Part shown: positions 15,942 to 23,994 of the stretch, piece by piece
Layout of the letters: every line of letters begins with the position of its first letter
Numbering within the stretch: position 1 is the first letter of the stretch
DNA from: Sphingobacterium sp. HMA12
GTDB taxonomy: Bacteria > Bacteroidota > Bacteroidia > Sphingobacteriales > Sphingobacteriaceae
DNA length: 64,000 nucleotides
Assembly: GCF_002933815.1 (NCBI RefSeq)
Contig: NZ_BEYR01000002.1
Span: 248,001 to 312,000, forward strand
Reading direction: 5' to 3'
Translations under genes and position numbers: made by a program
The notes under the pieces: model-generated
The model's input: the letters and a program-made list of their open reading frames with translations, nothing else
Told to the model about the DNA's origin: nothing
Database searches by the model: none

Positions 15942-17630
15942 TTATTCTATTTTCTCGACCAGAATAGCGGCCGAGATTTTCTCAAAGTAATCTTCCATCT
16001 CTTTGTTACATCTTTCGATAAACAGCTTTGTGAGTTCCTGTAATCTTATAATAGCGGATGGATCCCCCTTATAGTTCGCGTTATACCTGAATTCCTGTTG
16101 GGCTTTGATAATTTCTTTAAACAGTTTAACATGGTCGCCGTTGTTCAGACAAAAGGTCGCATGTGCTTCAGGGACAATTAATCGACAGAGGTTCATTAAG
16201 AAGGGGAGCCCGACGGTCTGGGGTTTGTATTGAAGAATTGTATTGATAACGCCGAGACAGGTCTGTTCTAAAACTTGTGATAGTGAATGATATCCTGCCT
16301 CAACGCTAAAAGTCCAATTATCCTCAAAAGCATAGTAGATGCAACGGGCGTTTTTATAGCGACTATCCCATTGCTTGCGCGCATACTCCAAGTCGAGTTG
16401 GGGAACTGCGATGCTGTCTAGTGCTAAGTTTTCTATCGTTGCGTTTTGATACCAGATATCAACGACTTTCATCAGCGATAGGAAGAAGGGATGGCCTTTT
16501 GAGAGCTTTTTGATAAAGTAAGCCGTCTCTTCTTTGACCAAGGTGAGTGACACATTTTTCGGCAGCAGATCCATTGTCTTTTGTTGTAGGTTGGCAAGGT
16601 CGGTCTTTAGGCTGTCATACGCGATAAAGAGATAGTAAGCATGCGTTATCTGCTCTTCTTTATTGTTTTGGAGCAGACTATTGTACTTATGTTGATCTGA
16701 ATGATAACCGAAACAGGCAACTAAGGATGGGGTGCAGTATAACTCCAGCATGTTTAAGATCAGGTCACGGTAATTGCTGTTGCAGTTATATTTTTTGTAA
16801 ATAGCAATGTTATTTTTGAATTTTTCAATCTTACCGAGGTGGATTTGTTTTGGGCTAAGTTTTTCTCTGATCTCTTTGGCCAAAAGATTGGAATAATCGT
16901 AGATCCAGTTTAACGCGTTTATGGCAATTTGATAGGCTGTTTCCAGTAAACCTTCGTCAATCGTGTAATCGTGATTATATCTGTAGTCGATATAAGCTTT
17001 CTCAATCTTACTAAGCGCTCTTTTTTTATCTTCTGTATCCGCCAATTTTGCTAATTTGGAATCAAATGTTTTGAGATAGTTGATATTTTCTTTAAGCGAA
17101 TGTGATTTTTTTTCATCACTTATCAATAGATTTTCTGCTGTTCGGAGCGATAGTTCGATGGCTTGGTGGAGCATAAATGCTGCATGTGAGCGGTTGTTAC
17201 TATCCAGATAGAAAAAGTGTCCATCTATAAACGATCTGATTTTACTTTTCTCTTTATTGATATACACTTCAGTTTTCTCAATGACTTGTTGAGCAGAATC
17301 GTTAGGTACTACAAGTCGTGTTTCCTGCGCTGGGTTTTGATAAATGCGGTTCCCGGTTTGACATATGAGGTGGGTGCGGCCCAGTCCTTGGTCGATTTTC
17401 TTTTGTATCTCGCGAGGTAAATGCACATTGAAGTAGAGATTAGGGTAGTTTCCGATTGCTTTGTTGATTAGACTACGGGCTTTGTCAAATCTGGTAGCAG
17501 AATTTGATGAAAGATTGATTTGAAGCATTTGATATTTTTTGCCATCATGGTCAAACAACCATAAATAGATTTCATCGACAGCAATAGCACGAAGGATGGC
17601 TTCGATGATTGGAGTAAGTTCAGTGTTCAT
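15942..17630 (-). CDS. HEPN domain-containing protein with large C-terminal extension
   Basis: A 562-residue soluble protein. Residues about 1-110 include a short alpha/beta region (VDEIYLWLFDHDGKKYQMLQI) that may be a degenerate nucleotidyltransferase-like domain. Residues about 120-260 are a HEPN domain: INKEKSKIRSFIDGHFFYL, AAFMLHQAIELSLRTAENLL and IEKAYIDYRYNHDYTID. The remaining 300 residues are helical and unrecognised. HEPN domains are common in toxins, RNases and defence proteins. A longer frame to 17669 uses TTG and overlaps the upstream gene, so the ATG at 17630 (MNTELTPII) is chosen; it lies 31 bases after the upstream stop. It forms an operon with 17662-18978. Confidence 0.82.
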   Translation of the reverse strand: MNTELTPIIEAILRAIAVDEIYLWLFDHDGKKYQMLQINLSSNSATRFDKARSLINKAIGNYPNLYFNVHLPREIQKKIDQGLGRTHLICQTGNRIYQNPAQETRLVVPNDSAQQVIEKTEVYINKEKSKIRSFIDGHFFYLDSNNRSHAAFMLHQAIELSLRTAENLLISDEKKSHSLKENINYLKTFDSKLAKLADTEDKKRALSKIEKAYIDYRYNHDYTIDEGLLETAYQIAINALNWIYDYSNLLAKEIREKLSPKQIHLGKIEKFKNNIAIYKKYNCNSNYRDLILNMLELYCTPSLVACFGYHSDQHKYNSLLQNNKEEQITHAYYLFIAYDSLKTDLANLQQKTMDLLPKNVSLTLVKEETAYFIKKLSKGHPFFLSLMKVVDIWYQNATIENLALDSIAVPQLDLEYARKQWDSRYKNARCIYYAFEDNWTFSVEAGYHSLSQVLEQTCLGVINTILQYKPQTVGLPFLMNLCRLIVPEAHATFCLNNGDHVKLFKEIIKAQQEFRYNANYKGDPSAIIRLQELTKLFIERCNKEMEDYFEKISAAILVEKIE

Positions 17631-17661
17631 AATTGATAGTTGAATTTTATTTTCAAATTTC

Positions 17662-18978
17662 CTAAGCAATCGATTTGGTGAATGTTATCTCGTTTTTATT
17701 GGCTAGAAGATAGCATAGTTCAATCAGTTTTTGGAAATTAAGGAGGAATTCAGGAATATCCAGCTCTCCATAGTATACAGTGCCTTTATCCAATATAAAT
17801 CCTCTGTGGATAAGATCAGCAAGGTTATCGTGCCAATCAACAATTGAGTAGGTAAATAGCATTTTAATGAGATAATACTCTGGATAACTCGTTTCGAGAA
17901 GTGAGAGAGCTTTGAAATTTCCAGTTCTATTTTTGTCCCGGAAAAAATAGTATAAGGAAACCTCTTGATGTGGAGTTAATGTCATTTCTGCATTTCTATC
18001 AACAAACCAAAAGATTTCCTCATATAAGATATCTAGGAGTGTTACCGATTGTGTGAATAGCCAAAACCGACTCTCTGGAATATATACTTCAAACGCCTTA
18101 TCCCAGCTTTTAAAGTTTTTTTCTGCCGAAACATATAGACCGTTAATGAAGGCCTGCCAGTCATGTAAATCTTCCCCACCCAGAATGTTTTTGATTTTTT
18201 GGGTGGTCTCAATCTGATGTGGACTTTTCTCAATTTCAGTGGGAGATATATTGATCTTTTCTGAGGTTGTGGCTTCTATAGTCAAATTTTCAGAAGTTTC
18301 GTTTTCTACTGTGTCATCGGAAGGTTCTTCCATTGTGTCTGTGCTGTTGATCTGTTCCAAGGACCTTTGGCCTTGGCTTTCCTCATTTTCAATGTCTTCT
18401 TGATTGTCTGCAATACTGTCTGGAAGTGATTTATTTTCATATATTTTATGCAGAGATATAGCTAATCTTTGTAATAATTCTCTAACGGCAAGGATTTCAT
18501 TTCCCTCATTACCTAGAAAATCAGCATTTCTATCGCTGATATTTATCCAGATTTCATCTAGCGTCTCGTACCATTGCCACAACGGTTGATACGAGAAAAA
18601 TCGGCTGATTCCATCTTCCCGCGATTCAATGTCGTTGACACTGAGACATTCCCCTGAAACATAATTCCAATAGTCTGAATCACATTTAAAAAAATCCAAG
18701 GGATTTTTCAGCTTTTTCAAATTACATTTTTTAAAAATAACATAGGCTAATTCTACCAGTTCAATTAATTTTTTTGTGTTGTAGCCTGAAGGAGAATGGG
18801 GGATGTTCATGTTTACATTTGAAGCTGCATTGACGAGCAGATTTATATCCATCAAGAGATAATGAATATAGGTCTCTTGTTCAAAAAAATCTTCGAGATA
18901 TTTCAACGGATCATCAATATACTCCTTGCTTAAATAGCGAAAATGTTTCGCTTTTAGTTTCTTTTGCGTATTTTTCAT
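17662..18978 (-). CDS. Unrecognised acidic protein cotranscribed with HEPN gene
   Basis: A 438-residue soluble protein with no signal peptide. It has two helical halves joined by a low-complexity acidic, Ser/Thr/Glu-rich linker (about residues 185-260). The first half contains DDPLKYLEDFFEQETYIHYLLMDI and KKLIELVELAYVIFKKC; the second ends DIPEFLLNFQKLIELCYLLANKNEITF. The two (k)LIEL..l.Y(v/l) helices look alike, so an internal duplication is possible. I cannot assign a family. Its tight linkage to the HEPN gene and the divergent HTH regulator 107 bases upstream suggest a functional unit, possibly defence or stress related (inference). Confidence 0.75.
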   Translation of the reverse strand: MKNTQKKLKAKHFRYLSKEYIDDPLKYLEDFFEQETYIHYLLMDINLLVNAASNVNMNIPHSPSGYNTKKLIELVELAYVIFKKCNLKKLKNPLDFFKCDSDYWNYVSGECLSVNDIESREDGISRFFSYQPLWQWYETLDEIWINISDRNADFLGNEGNEILAVRELLQRLAISLHKIYENKSLPDSIADNQEDIENEESQGQRSLEQINSTDTMEEPSDDTVENETSENLTIEATTSEKINISPTEIEKSPHQIETTQKIKNILGGEDLHDWQAFINGLYVSAEKNFKSWDKAFEVYIPESRFWLFTQSVTLLDILYEEIFWFVDRNAEMTLTPHQEVSLYYFFRDKNRTGNFKALSLLETSYPEYYLIKMLFTYSIVDWHDNLADLIHRGFILDKGTVYYGELDIPEFLLNFQKLIELCYLLANKNEITFTKSIA

Positions 18979-19085
18979 GCTAGGAATGTTTTTTGGTTAA
19001 ATAATGGTACTATAATTATCTTCAGTAAAGCTAATTTAAGAACTATATTTCATCAAAACAAATTATTGTATTAAAATTTTCGGAA

Positions 19086-19499
19086 ATGAGTTCTATTTTG
19101 AAGAGAATTAAGATTGTTTCAGAAAAAGAGGGGATAAGTGTTTCCGCTTTAGAGGCATCTATCGGGGCTAGTAAGGGCGTTTTTACACGTGCCCTGGCGA
19201 ATAATACGGATGTTCAAGCTAAATGGTTAGTTAATCTTGCTGAAAAATATCCCCAGTATTCTTCTGAATGGTTATTGAGAGGCGAAGGGGAAATGCTTAA
19301 GCCTGTTTTAGCTAAGGAGGATGAAGAGATGTATCTAACGGCTGATCTGGAGGGAGTAACTAACGGGGAGATCATTACATTAAGGCAATTAATTGCTTCT
19401 CAAAATATGACTATTAAATCTCAGGAGAAGACAATTATGTCTTTGGAGCGATTGTTATCTTCATTTGAGCGTGAGATTGAATCGCTGCGAAACAAATAG
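19086..19499 (+). CDS. CI-like XRE/HTH regulator with coiled-coil tail (first copy)
   Basis: A 137-residue DNA-binding protein. Residues 1-70 form a phage CI-repressor-type helix-turn-helix (ILKRIKIVSEKEGISVSALEASIGASKGVFTRALANN, then ...WLLRGEGEML), and residues 95-137 a short coiled coil (ASQNMTIKSQEKTIMSLERLLSSFEREIESL) for oligomerisation. It has no peptidase domain, so no LexA-style self-cleavage. Such HTH plus coiled-coil proteins are common in Bacteroidota. It is divergent from the HEPN operon and paralogous to 19694-20065. Confidence 0.88.
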   Translation: MSSILKRIKIVSEKEGISVSALEASIGASKGVFTRALANNTDVQAKWLVNLAEKYPQYSSEWLLRGEGEMLKPVLAKEDEEMYLTADLEGVTNGEIITLRQLIASQNMTIKSQEKTIMSLERLLSSFEREIESLRNK

Positions 19500-19545
19500 T
19501 TTCTAACTGGACTTTTGTTTTTTTTCGAAGTTGGAAGGTTGATTC

Positions 19546-19565
19546 TTATTTCCATGGGAATAAGT
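19546..19565. promoter_or_regulatory. 20-bp near-perfect palindrome between the two HTH genes
   Basis: CTTATTTCCATGGGAATAAG has one mismatch between half-sites and is enclosed by a TTGATTC (19540-19546) / GAATCAA (19581-19587) repeat. It lies about 130 bases before the second HTH start and is a candidate operator for one of the flanking repressor-like proteins. Confidence 0.4.
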
Positions 19566-19693
19566 TATTCAATTGCTTGGAATCAATAGGAATTAGTGAG
19601 CCTCGTCTTTTGCGGAGATAAACTCGTATATAAAGGGGGAACTTTGTTTGTGGTTTGATTAAAAAATGATAGTCTCTTAAAAGTATAATAATT

Positions 19694-20065
19694 GTGAACG
19701 TAAAAGAACGCGTATTGCTGATCGCTGAAAGAAAGGGCATCAGTAAAACTGAATTTTTTAAAGATGTGGGGCTTTCCTATGCCAATTTTAAGGGCGGTCA
19801 GAAAAATACAGCGCTGAGTTCGGATGCAATGATTGCGATATTGACCCGCCATCCGGATATTAGTCCTGCTTGGCTATTGATGGGTGAGGGCAAAATGATA
19901 CGCAGCGCGGGAACCGTTAGTCCCGAGGCACAGACTGCTACTGTCAGTTCCGAAGGTTCGTCAGTTTCCAAACAATTGGTCGCCGCGCTTGAACAGACGA
20001 TCAAAGCGCAGGAAAAGACCATTTCCGCCTTGGAGGGACAGGTTGTACTGCTGAACCGGAAGTAA
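19694..20065 (+). CDS. CI-like XRE/HTH regulator with coiled-coil tail (second copy)
   Basis: A 123-residue paralog of 19086-19499: an HTH at residues 1-70 (VKERVLLIAERKGISKTEFFKDVGLSYANFKGG, ...DISPAWLLMGEGKMI), a linker rich in Ser/Thr/Ala, and a terminal coiled coil (LVAALEQTIKAQEKTISALEGQVVLLNRK). The only plausible start in frame is GTG at 19694; no ATG is available nearer the conserved HTH. A 193-base gap with a palindrome separates it from the first copy. Its target is unknown. Confidence 0.87.
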   Translation: MNVKERVLLIAERKGISKTEFFKDVGLSYANFKGGQKNTALSSDAMIAILTRHPDISPAWLLMGEGKMIRSAGTVSPEAQTATVSSEGSSVSKQLVAALEQTIKAQEKTISALEGQVVLLNRK

Positions 20066-20223
20066 ACCCATTCCCCTGTAGGTAAGCCTCGGTTGATTTT
20101 TCAATTGTTACCTTAAAAAGCTTTTTCTCAAGGAAGTTCACTAAACTATTTTTCCATAGTACAGCCTCTTAATGATCAAAATCGGAGCAGATCTGCTATT
20201 CATTTACGAAATGGCTGATTATA

Positions 20224-20367
20224 GTGATTTCCTTGGTCTTCTTTTTGCCTATTTTTGTTATAGATAAGTACATTAGCCGGTTGGCCTTATATGCTGAGAT
20301 GTCCATAAGATACTTCATTTTAATGCCTTTGGTCAATGCTTATCTGCATCGCTATTTAAAGAAATAA
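20224..20367 (+). other. Possible 47-residue hydrophobic small protein or remnant (GTG start)
   Basis: The frame is open from 20176 to the TAA at 20365-20367. From GTG 20224 it reads as a hydrophobic segment (VISLVFFLPIFVIDKYISRL) followed by YFILMPLVNAYLHRYLKK. It ends 6 bases before the SH3 gene ATG, as in a translationally coupled pair. There is no ATG, and a TATTTTTG (-7-like, 20250-20257) lies inside it, so it could instead be leader sequence or the tail of a decayed membrane protein. The rest of the gap 20066-20223 shows nothing convincing. Confidence 0.3.
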
Positions 20368-20373
20368 AGCTAT

Positions 20374-21594
20374 ATGTTTAGAAAAGTATTACTCCTGTGC
20401 TGTATCCTATACAGTTGTTTTGTGAACCGAAGCATGGCGCAGCCAGCGGGTGAACGGCCTGTGTATACATCCAAGTGGGGCTATCTCTACCGGGAGGCTG
20501 GAAATAACAATGATCCTATGGGGGTATTTAGCACTGAAGCGCCCATTTATCTGCTCGACTCGACCAACATGCAGTATAAGGTGCAGGTCAGCAACGGCGA
20601 TATCGGCTTTATCGACCGACAACCGCTGAAGAAATTCATGGATGGAAAAAAATCTGCTGGTGAGCCCGCTAAGTATTTCTATCGGGGCGTCGAAGGGTAT
20701 CAGTGCCCGCACTATTATGTGCAGGTGTCCGAACTGCGTGTCCGTGAAGCACCTACAACTGCAAGCATAGCTGTACGAAGGGCTCCGCTCAATGAGTTGC
20801 TGTGCATTGATTATGTCCCTTTATATACCGACGGTTGGGTGTATATCGGTGATCATTTTCATGAGAATCCTGAATATGTTCAATTGAAATTTTTAGGCTC
20901 CGTCCTGACCTACGATAAAGTACTGAAAGATTATTTGGCGGTAAAAGGCAAGGATCAAGAAAAAGAACTGGTTCAGGTAGGAAGATTGCGAGAGCTTGCT
21001 TGGCGGGAAGAGAAAAACTTAAAACAGGCCTTGTCCTATTGGAAGGAGTCTTATGCCGCCTATGGGGTGGAAAATCCGAAAGTCGATATTGATTTTGAAT
21101 TGCTGCTGGCGAGTAAACTGGACAAAAAGCCTGATTTCGAAGCGTATGAAAGGAAAATGAAGATGCTGAACTTGCATTTTATCTGGAATGGGGTAGCACT
21201 CGTCGACGGCGAGATCAAGGATGCGCAGATGAACCAGTTGAAGATGCAACGTGTTGCGGACATACCGGATATGCCTGAATGTGGCTGGGAACCGCGTTAT
21301 TTTTATAAAACCCCGAATCTGATCGTGGCTTTTGAGGAGAATTACAAAAAGAAGATCGTCGGTACGGTCTATAAACTATATTTTACGGACGGTGAGATTT
21401 TAGCACTAGGGGATCAACGTATGGATGCCAACTATGACGAAAGGGATTTTGTCCATCATTTTGGTGATATGATCTCTACGAATATGGTCGAAGAACCACA
21501 TGTGTACCGTTTTCAAAATGGCGATGCAGGCCAGCTGATCATCACCTTTAAAGATGGTAAACTGTTTCGTTATGACTGCATGTATTATTGTTAG
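20374..21594 (+). CDS. Secreted SH3-domain protein, function unknown
   Basis: A 406-residue exported protein; the signal peptide ends at about RSMA-Q (residue 22). Two SH3b-like segments follow: residues 30-90 (KWGYLYREAGNNNDPMG...MQYKVQVSNGDIGFIDRQPLKKF) and about 115-170 (YYVQVSELRVREAPTTASIAVRRAPLNELLCIDYVPLYTDGWVYIG). The C-terminal 200 residues are mixed alpha/beta and unrecognised. Bacterial SH3 domains often bind cell-wall peptides, but here the partner is unknown. It is transcribed alone and converges with lipB. Confidence 0.75.
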   Translation: MFRKVLLLCCILYSCFVNRSMAQPAGERPVYTSKWGYLYREAGNNNDPMGVFSTEAPIYLLDSTNMQYKVQVSNGDIGFIDRQPLKKFMDGKKSAGEPAKYFYRGVEGYQCPHYYVQVSELRVREAPTTASIAVRRAPLNELLCIDYVPLYTDGWVYIGDHFHENPEYVQLKFLGSVLTYDKVLKDYLAVKGKDQEKELVQVGRLRELAWREEKNLKQALSYWKESYAAYGVENPKVDIDFELLLASKLDKKPDFEAYERKMKMLNLHFIWNGVALVDGEIKDAQMNQLKMQRVADIPDMPECGWEPRYFYKTPNLIVAFEENYKKKIVGTVYKLYFTDGEILALGDQRMDANYDERDFVHHFGDMISTNMVEEPHVYRFQNGDAGQLIITFKDGKLFRYDCMYYC

Positions 21595-21671
21595 GGGATC
21601 AACGTAAGATCTAAATAGAGAAATGTATGCTCCAGGATTTCCTATTCTTAAGCGTATTGTAAATAGAAAAA

Positions 21672-21690
21672 GACCTGTGTTGAGCAGGTC
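21672..21690 (-). terminator. Intrinsic terminator of lipB
   Basis: GACCTG (21672-21677) pairs with CAGGTC (21685-21690). On the minus strand the stem is followed by TTTTTCTATTT, a good U-tract, placing the end of the hflX-lipB transcript 27 bases after the lipB stop. It may also act on the convergent SH3 gene. Confidence 0.7.
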
Positions 21691-21716
21691 CTTGTTCGTT
21701 TCTATTATTTCTATTG

Positions 21717-22412
21717 CTAGATTACTTCCATTTCAAAAAGTCTGGCAATGTGTCCGCGCAGTTTTTCCTTCACTTCTTCCATATCAACTTCTTGGCCAAG
21801 TTCACGTTTCAGTGAAGTGACGTCCTTGTCGTCGATACCACAGGGAATGATATTGCTAAAATAGTCAAGATCTGTATTGACGTTAAAGGCAAAGCCATGC
21901 ATGGTGACCCAGCGTGAGGCACGCACGCCCATCGCACAGATCTTGCGGGCTGTGGGCTTATCCGGTTCAATCCAGACTCCGGTAAACCCGGGGTATCTGC
22001 CAGCCGGAACGCCATAATCGGCACAGGTCAGGATGATCGCTTCTTCCAATGTCCTTAAATAAAGGTGGATATCGGTAAAGAAATTGTCGAGATCCAGAAT
22101 CGGATATCCTACAATCTGACCCGGCCCATGGTAGGTGATATCACCGCCCCGGTTGATCTTATAGAACTTCGCTTCTTTTTCTTCCAGGCCTTTCTCATCC
22201 AGGAGCAGGTATTCTTCGTGCCCGCTTTTTCCTAAGGTATAGACATGGGGGTGAGCTGTGAAGATCAGGTAGTTTGGTGTGTCTGTCGTTGTCGCATTGA
22301 CCCGATTTTCGTGTTTGACGTCTAATACGCCCTTGAAGATGGATTCCTGTCTGTCCCAGGCTTCCTGATAGTCTACAAGTCCCCAGTCCTGGAACTGCAC
22401 CACTTTATTCAT
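21717..22412 (-). CDS. lipB: Lipoyl(octanoyl) transferase
   Basis: Transfers octanoate from acyl carrier protein to the lipoyl domains of 2-oxoacid dehydrogenases and GcvH, the first step of lipoate assembly. The 231-residue length is normal. Motifs: INRGGDITYHGPGQIVGYPILDL, the catalytic lysine in ARKICAMGVRASRWVTMHGFAFNV and the acyl-accepting cysteine in IIPCGIDDKDVTS. It lies 58 bases downstream of hflX on the same strand with a perfect stem-loop between; lipA is not in the window. Confidence 0.96.
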   Translation of the reverse strand: MNKVVQFQDWGLVDYQEAWDRQESIFKGVLDVKHENRVNATTTDTPNYLIFTAHPHVYTLGKSGHEEYLLLDEKGLEEKEAKFYKINRGGDITYHGPGQIVGYPILDLDNFFTDIHLYLRTLEEAIILTCADYGVPAGRYPGFTGVWIEPDKPTARKICAMGVRASRWVTMHGFAFNVNTDLDYFSNIIPCGIDDKDVTSLKRELGQEVDMEEVKEKLRGHIARLFEMEVI

Positions 22413-22427
22413 TGCTTATTTTTTTAA

Positions 22428-22458
22428 GACGACGGATCGTCAGTAACGATCCGTCGTC
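22428..22458 (-). repeat. 12-bp perfect stem-loop between hflX and lipB
   Basis: GACGACGGATCG (22428-22439) pairs with 22447-22458 around a 7-base loop. On the minus strand it is followed by TTAAAAAAATAAGC, which is not a U-tract, so a processing or stability element is more likely than full termination. Confidence 0.6.
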
Positions 22459-22470
22459 ATGTTAGTCAAA

Positions 22471-23661
22471 TTAATACAACAGGTTGTTGTACGGATAACG
22501 TTCATTGTGCATCTTCACGATGATATCATAAAGTGTTTGTTTGAACTCTTCGATATTTGTTTTGTTTGTTGCAGACAGGAAGATCGCCGGATCGGAGTTT
22601 TTCGCCATCCATGAATTGCGGAAATCGTCCAATGTAACTTTTACCTCCTCACCATCGTGTCCTTCTTCAACAGCTGGTTTGTACAGGTCAATTTTGTTGA
22701 ATACTGTAATAACGGGCTTATCTAAAGCTTTCAGATCTTTCAATGTCTCATTCACAGCCTGGATGTGGTCTTCAAAGTTGGGATGTGAGATATCCACCAC
22801 ATGGATCAGTACATCTGCTTCTCTGACTTCATCCAATGTGGATTTGAAACACTCCACCAGGTGATGCGGTAATTTGCGGATAAAACCTACCGTATCGGAC
22901 AGCAGGAACGGAAGATTGTCGATAACGACCTTGCGTACGGTGGTGTCAAGCGTGGCAAAGAGTTTGTTCTCGATCAATACATCGGATTTGGAGATCATGT
23001 TCATGATCGTTGATTTACCGACATTCGTATAGCCCACCAGAGCTACACGGATCATCTCACCACGGTTTTTGCGCTGGGTTTCATTCTGCTTGTCGATCGC
23101 CTTCAGTCTTTCCTTGAACAGGGAAATTTTGTCCAGGATGATCCGTCTATCCGTTTCGATCTGCGACTCCCCTGGACCACGCATACCGATACCCCCGCGC
23201 TGACGCTCCAAGTGGGTCCACAGTCGGGTCAGTCGTGGTAGTAGGTATTGCAACTGTGCCAGTTCTACCTGTGTTTTTGCCTGTGCGGTCTTTGCATGGC
23301 GCGCAAAGATATCCAAGATCAGATTGGAACGGTCCAGGATTTTGCGTTTGAGTTCTTTCTCAATATTGCGCAATTGGGATGGAGATAACTCATCGTCAAA
23401 GACAACAATGTCGATCTCTTCTGCTTCGACATAAGCTTTGATCTCTTCAAGTTTTCCGCTACCGACAAATGTCGCTCTATCGGGAAAAGCTAATTTCTGT
23501 GTAAACATTCCTTTGGTCTCACCACCGGCAGTCTGCACGAGAAATTCGAGTTCCTCCAGGTATTCCTTTGCTTTTGCTTCAGTCACGCCTTGTGGGATAA
23601 CACTCACCAAGACGGCTGTTTCGGGTTTTATTGCTGTATCGTGTATTTTAATTCTGGCCAT
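22471..23661 (-). CDS. hflX: GTPase HflX
   Basis: A 396-residue ribosome-associated GTPase that splits stalled or hibernating ribosomes in characterised bacteria. The N-terminal HflX domain (1-185) carries the glycine-rich RGGIGMRGPGESQIETDRR segment; the G domain follows with G1 GYTNVGKST, G3 DTVGFIRKLPHHLVECFKSTLDEV, G4 NKIDL and a G5-like SATNKTN. It is the upstream gene of a likely hflX-lipB operon. The start ATG at 23661 gives a family-typical N-terminus (MARIKIHDTAIKPETAVLVSV). Confidence 0.95.
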   Translation of the reverse strand: MARIKIHDTAIKPETAVLVSVIPQGVTEAKAKEYLEELEFLVQTAGGETKGMFTQKLAFPDRATFVGSGKLEEIKAYVEAEEIDIVVFDDELSPSQLRNIEKELKRKILDRSNLILDIFARHAKTAQAKTQVELAQLQYLLPRLTRLWTHLERQRGGIGMRGPGESQIETDRRIILDKISLFKERLKAIDKQNETQRKNRGEMIRVALVGYTNVGKSTIMNMISKSDVLIENKLFATLDTTVRKVVIDNLPFLLSDTVGFIRKLPHHLVECFKSTLDEVREADVLIHVVDISHPNFEDHIQAVNETLKDLKALDKPVITVFNKIDLYKPAVEEGHDGEEVKVTLDDFRNSWMAKNSDPAIFLSATNKTNIEEFKQTLYDIIVKMHNERYPYNNLLY

Positions 23662-23994
23662 TTTGTACTATTAAGTATATTGTAGCGTATGGAGCGCGTT
23701 CGTCTATTCATTCATAGCGACCGTCTGTCTCTTATCATACTTCCACTTTTAATTTTTGTTTTGAAAAGGTGAATTTAAGAAAAACCAATAAGTTTTTTGT
23801 GATTTGCTTACCAGGGCAACTCAAAATAAGTAAGCGGTCAGTCGCCATCTTTTGCCTAGTAAAAGAAGGGGATATTTTCTATATCATGTTCATAATGATG
23901 CAAAAATAAATAATTTTGATTTTATATACAAATGAATTGAACGCTGTTCGCCCATAAGTTATTTATGACGATCTGAATGCTGCCTGGTTGGTGA
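23662..23994. other. Intergenic stretch between hflX and recG with no recognised feature
   Basis: AT-rich sequence of 333 bases that should hold the hflX promoter and the recG 3' end, both on the minus strand. I see no TAnnTTTG match, no strong hairpin and no coding frame of note. Confidence 0.5.

Noticed and set aside
17631..17669. TTG at 17669 as start of the HEPN protein
   Set aside because: It overlaps the upstream gene; the ATG at 17630 is in good position and matches the expected N-terminus.
20115..20126. AAAAAGCTTTTT palindrome after the second HTH gene as a terminator
   Set aside because: It has no loop and weak outer pairing (CCTT/AAGG), so it would not form a useful terminator hairpin.
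22541..22864. 107-residue plus-strand frame inside hflX
   Set aside because: It is a shadow frame of a conserved GTPase gene; codon pattern and motifs belong to the minus strand.
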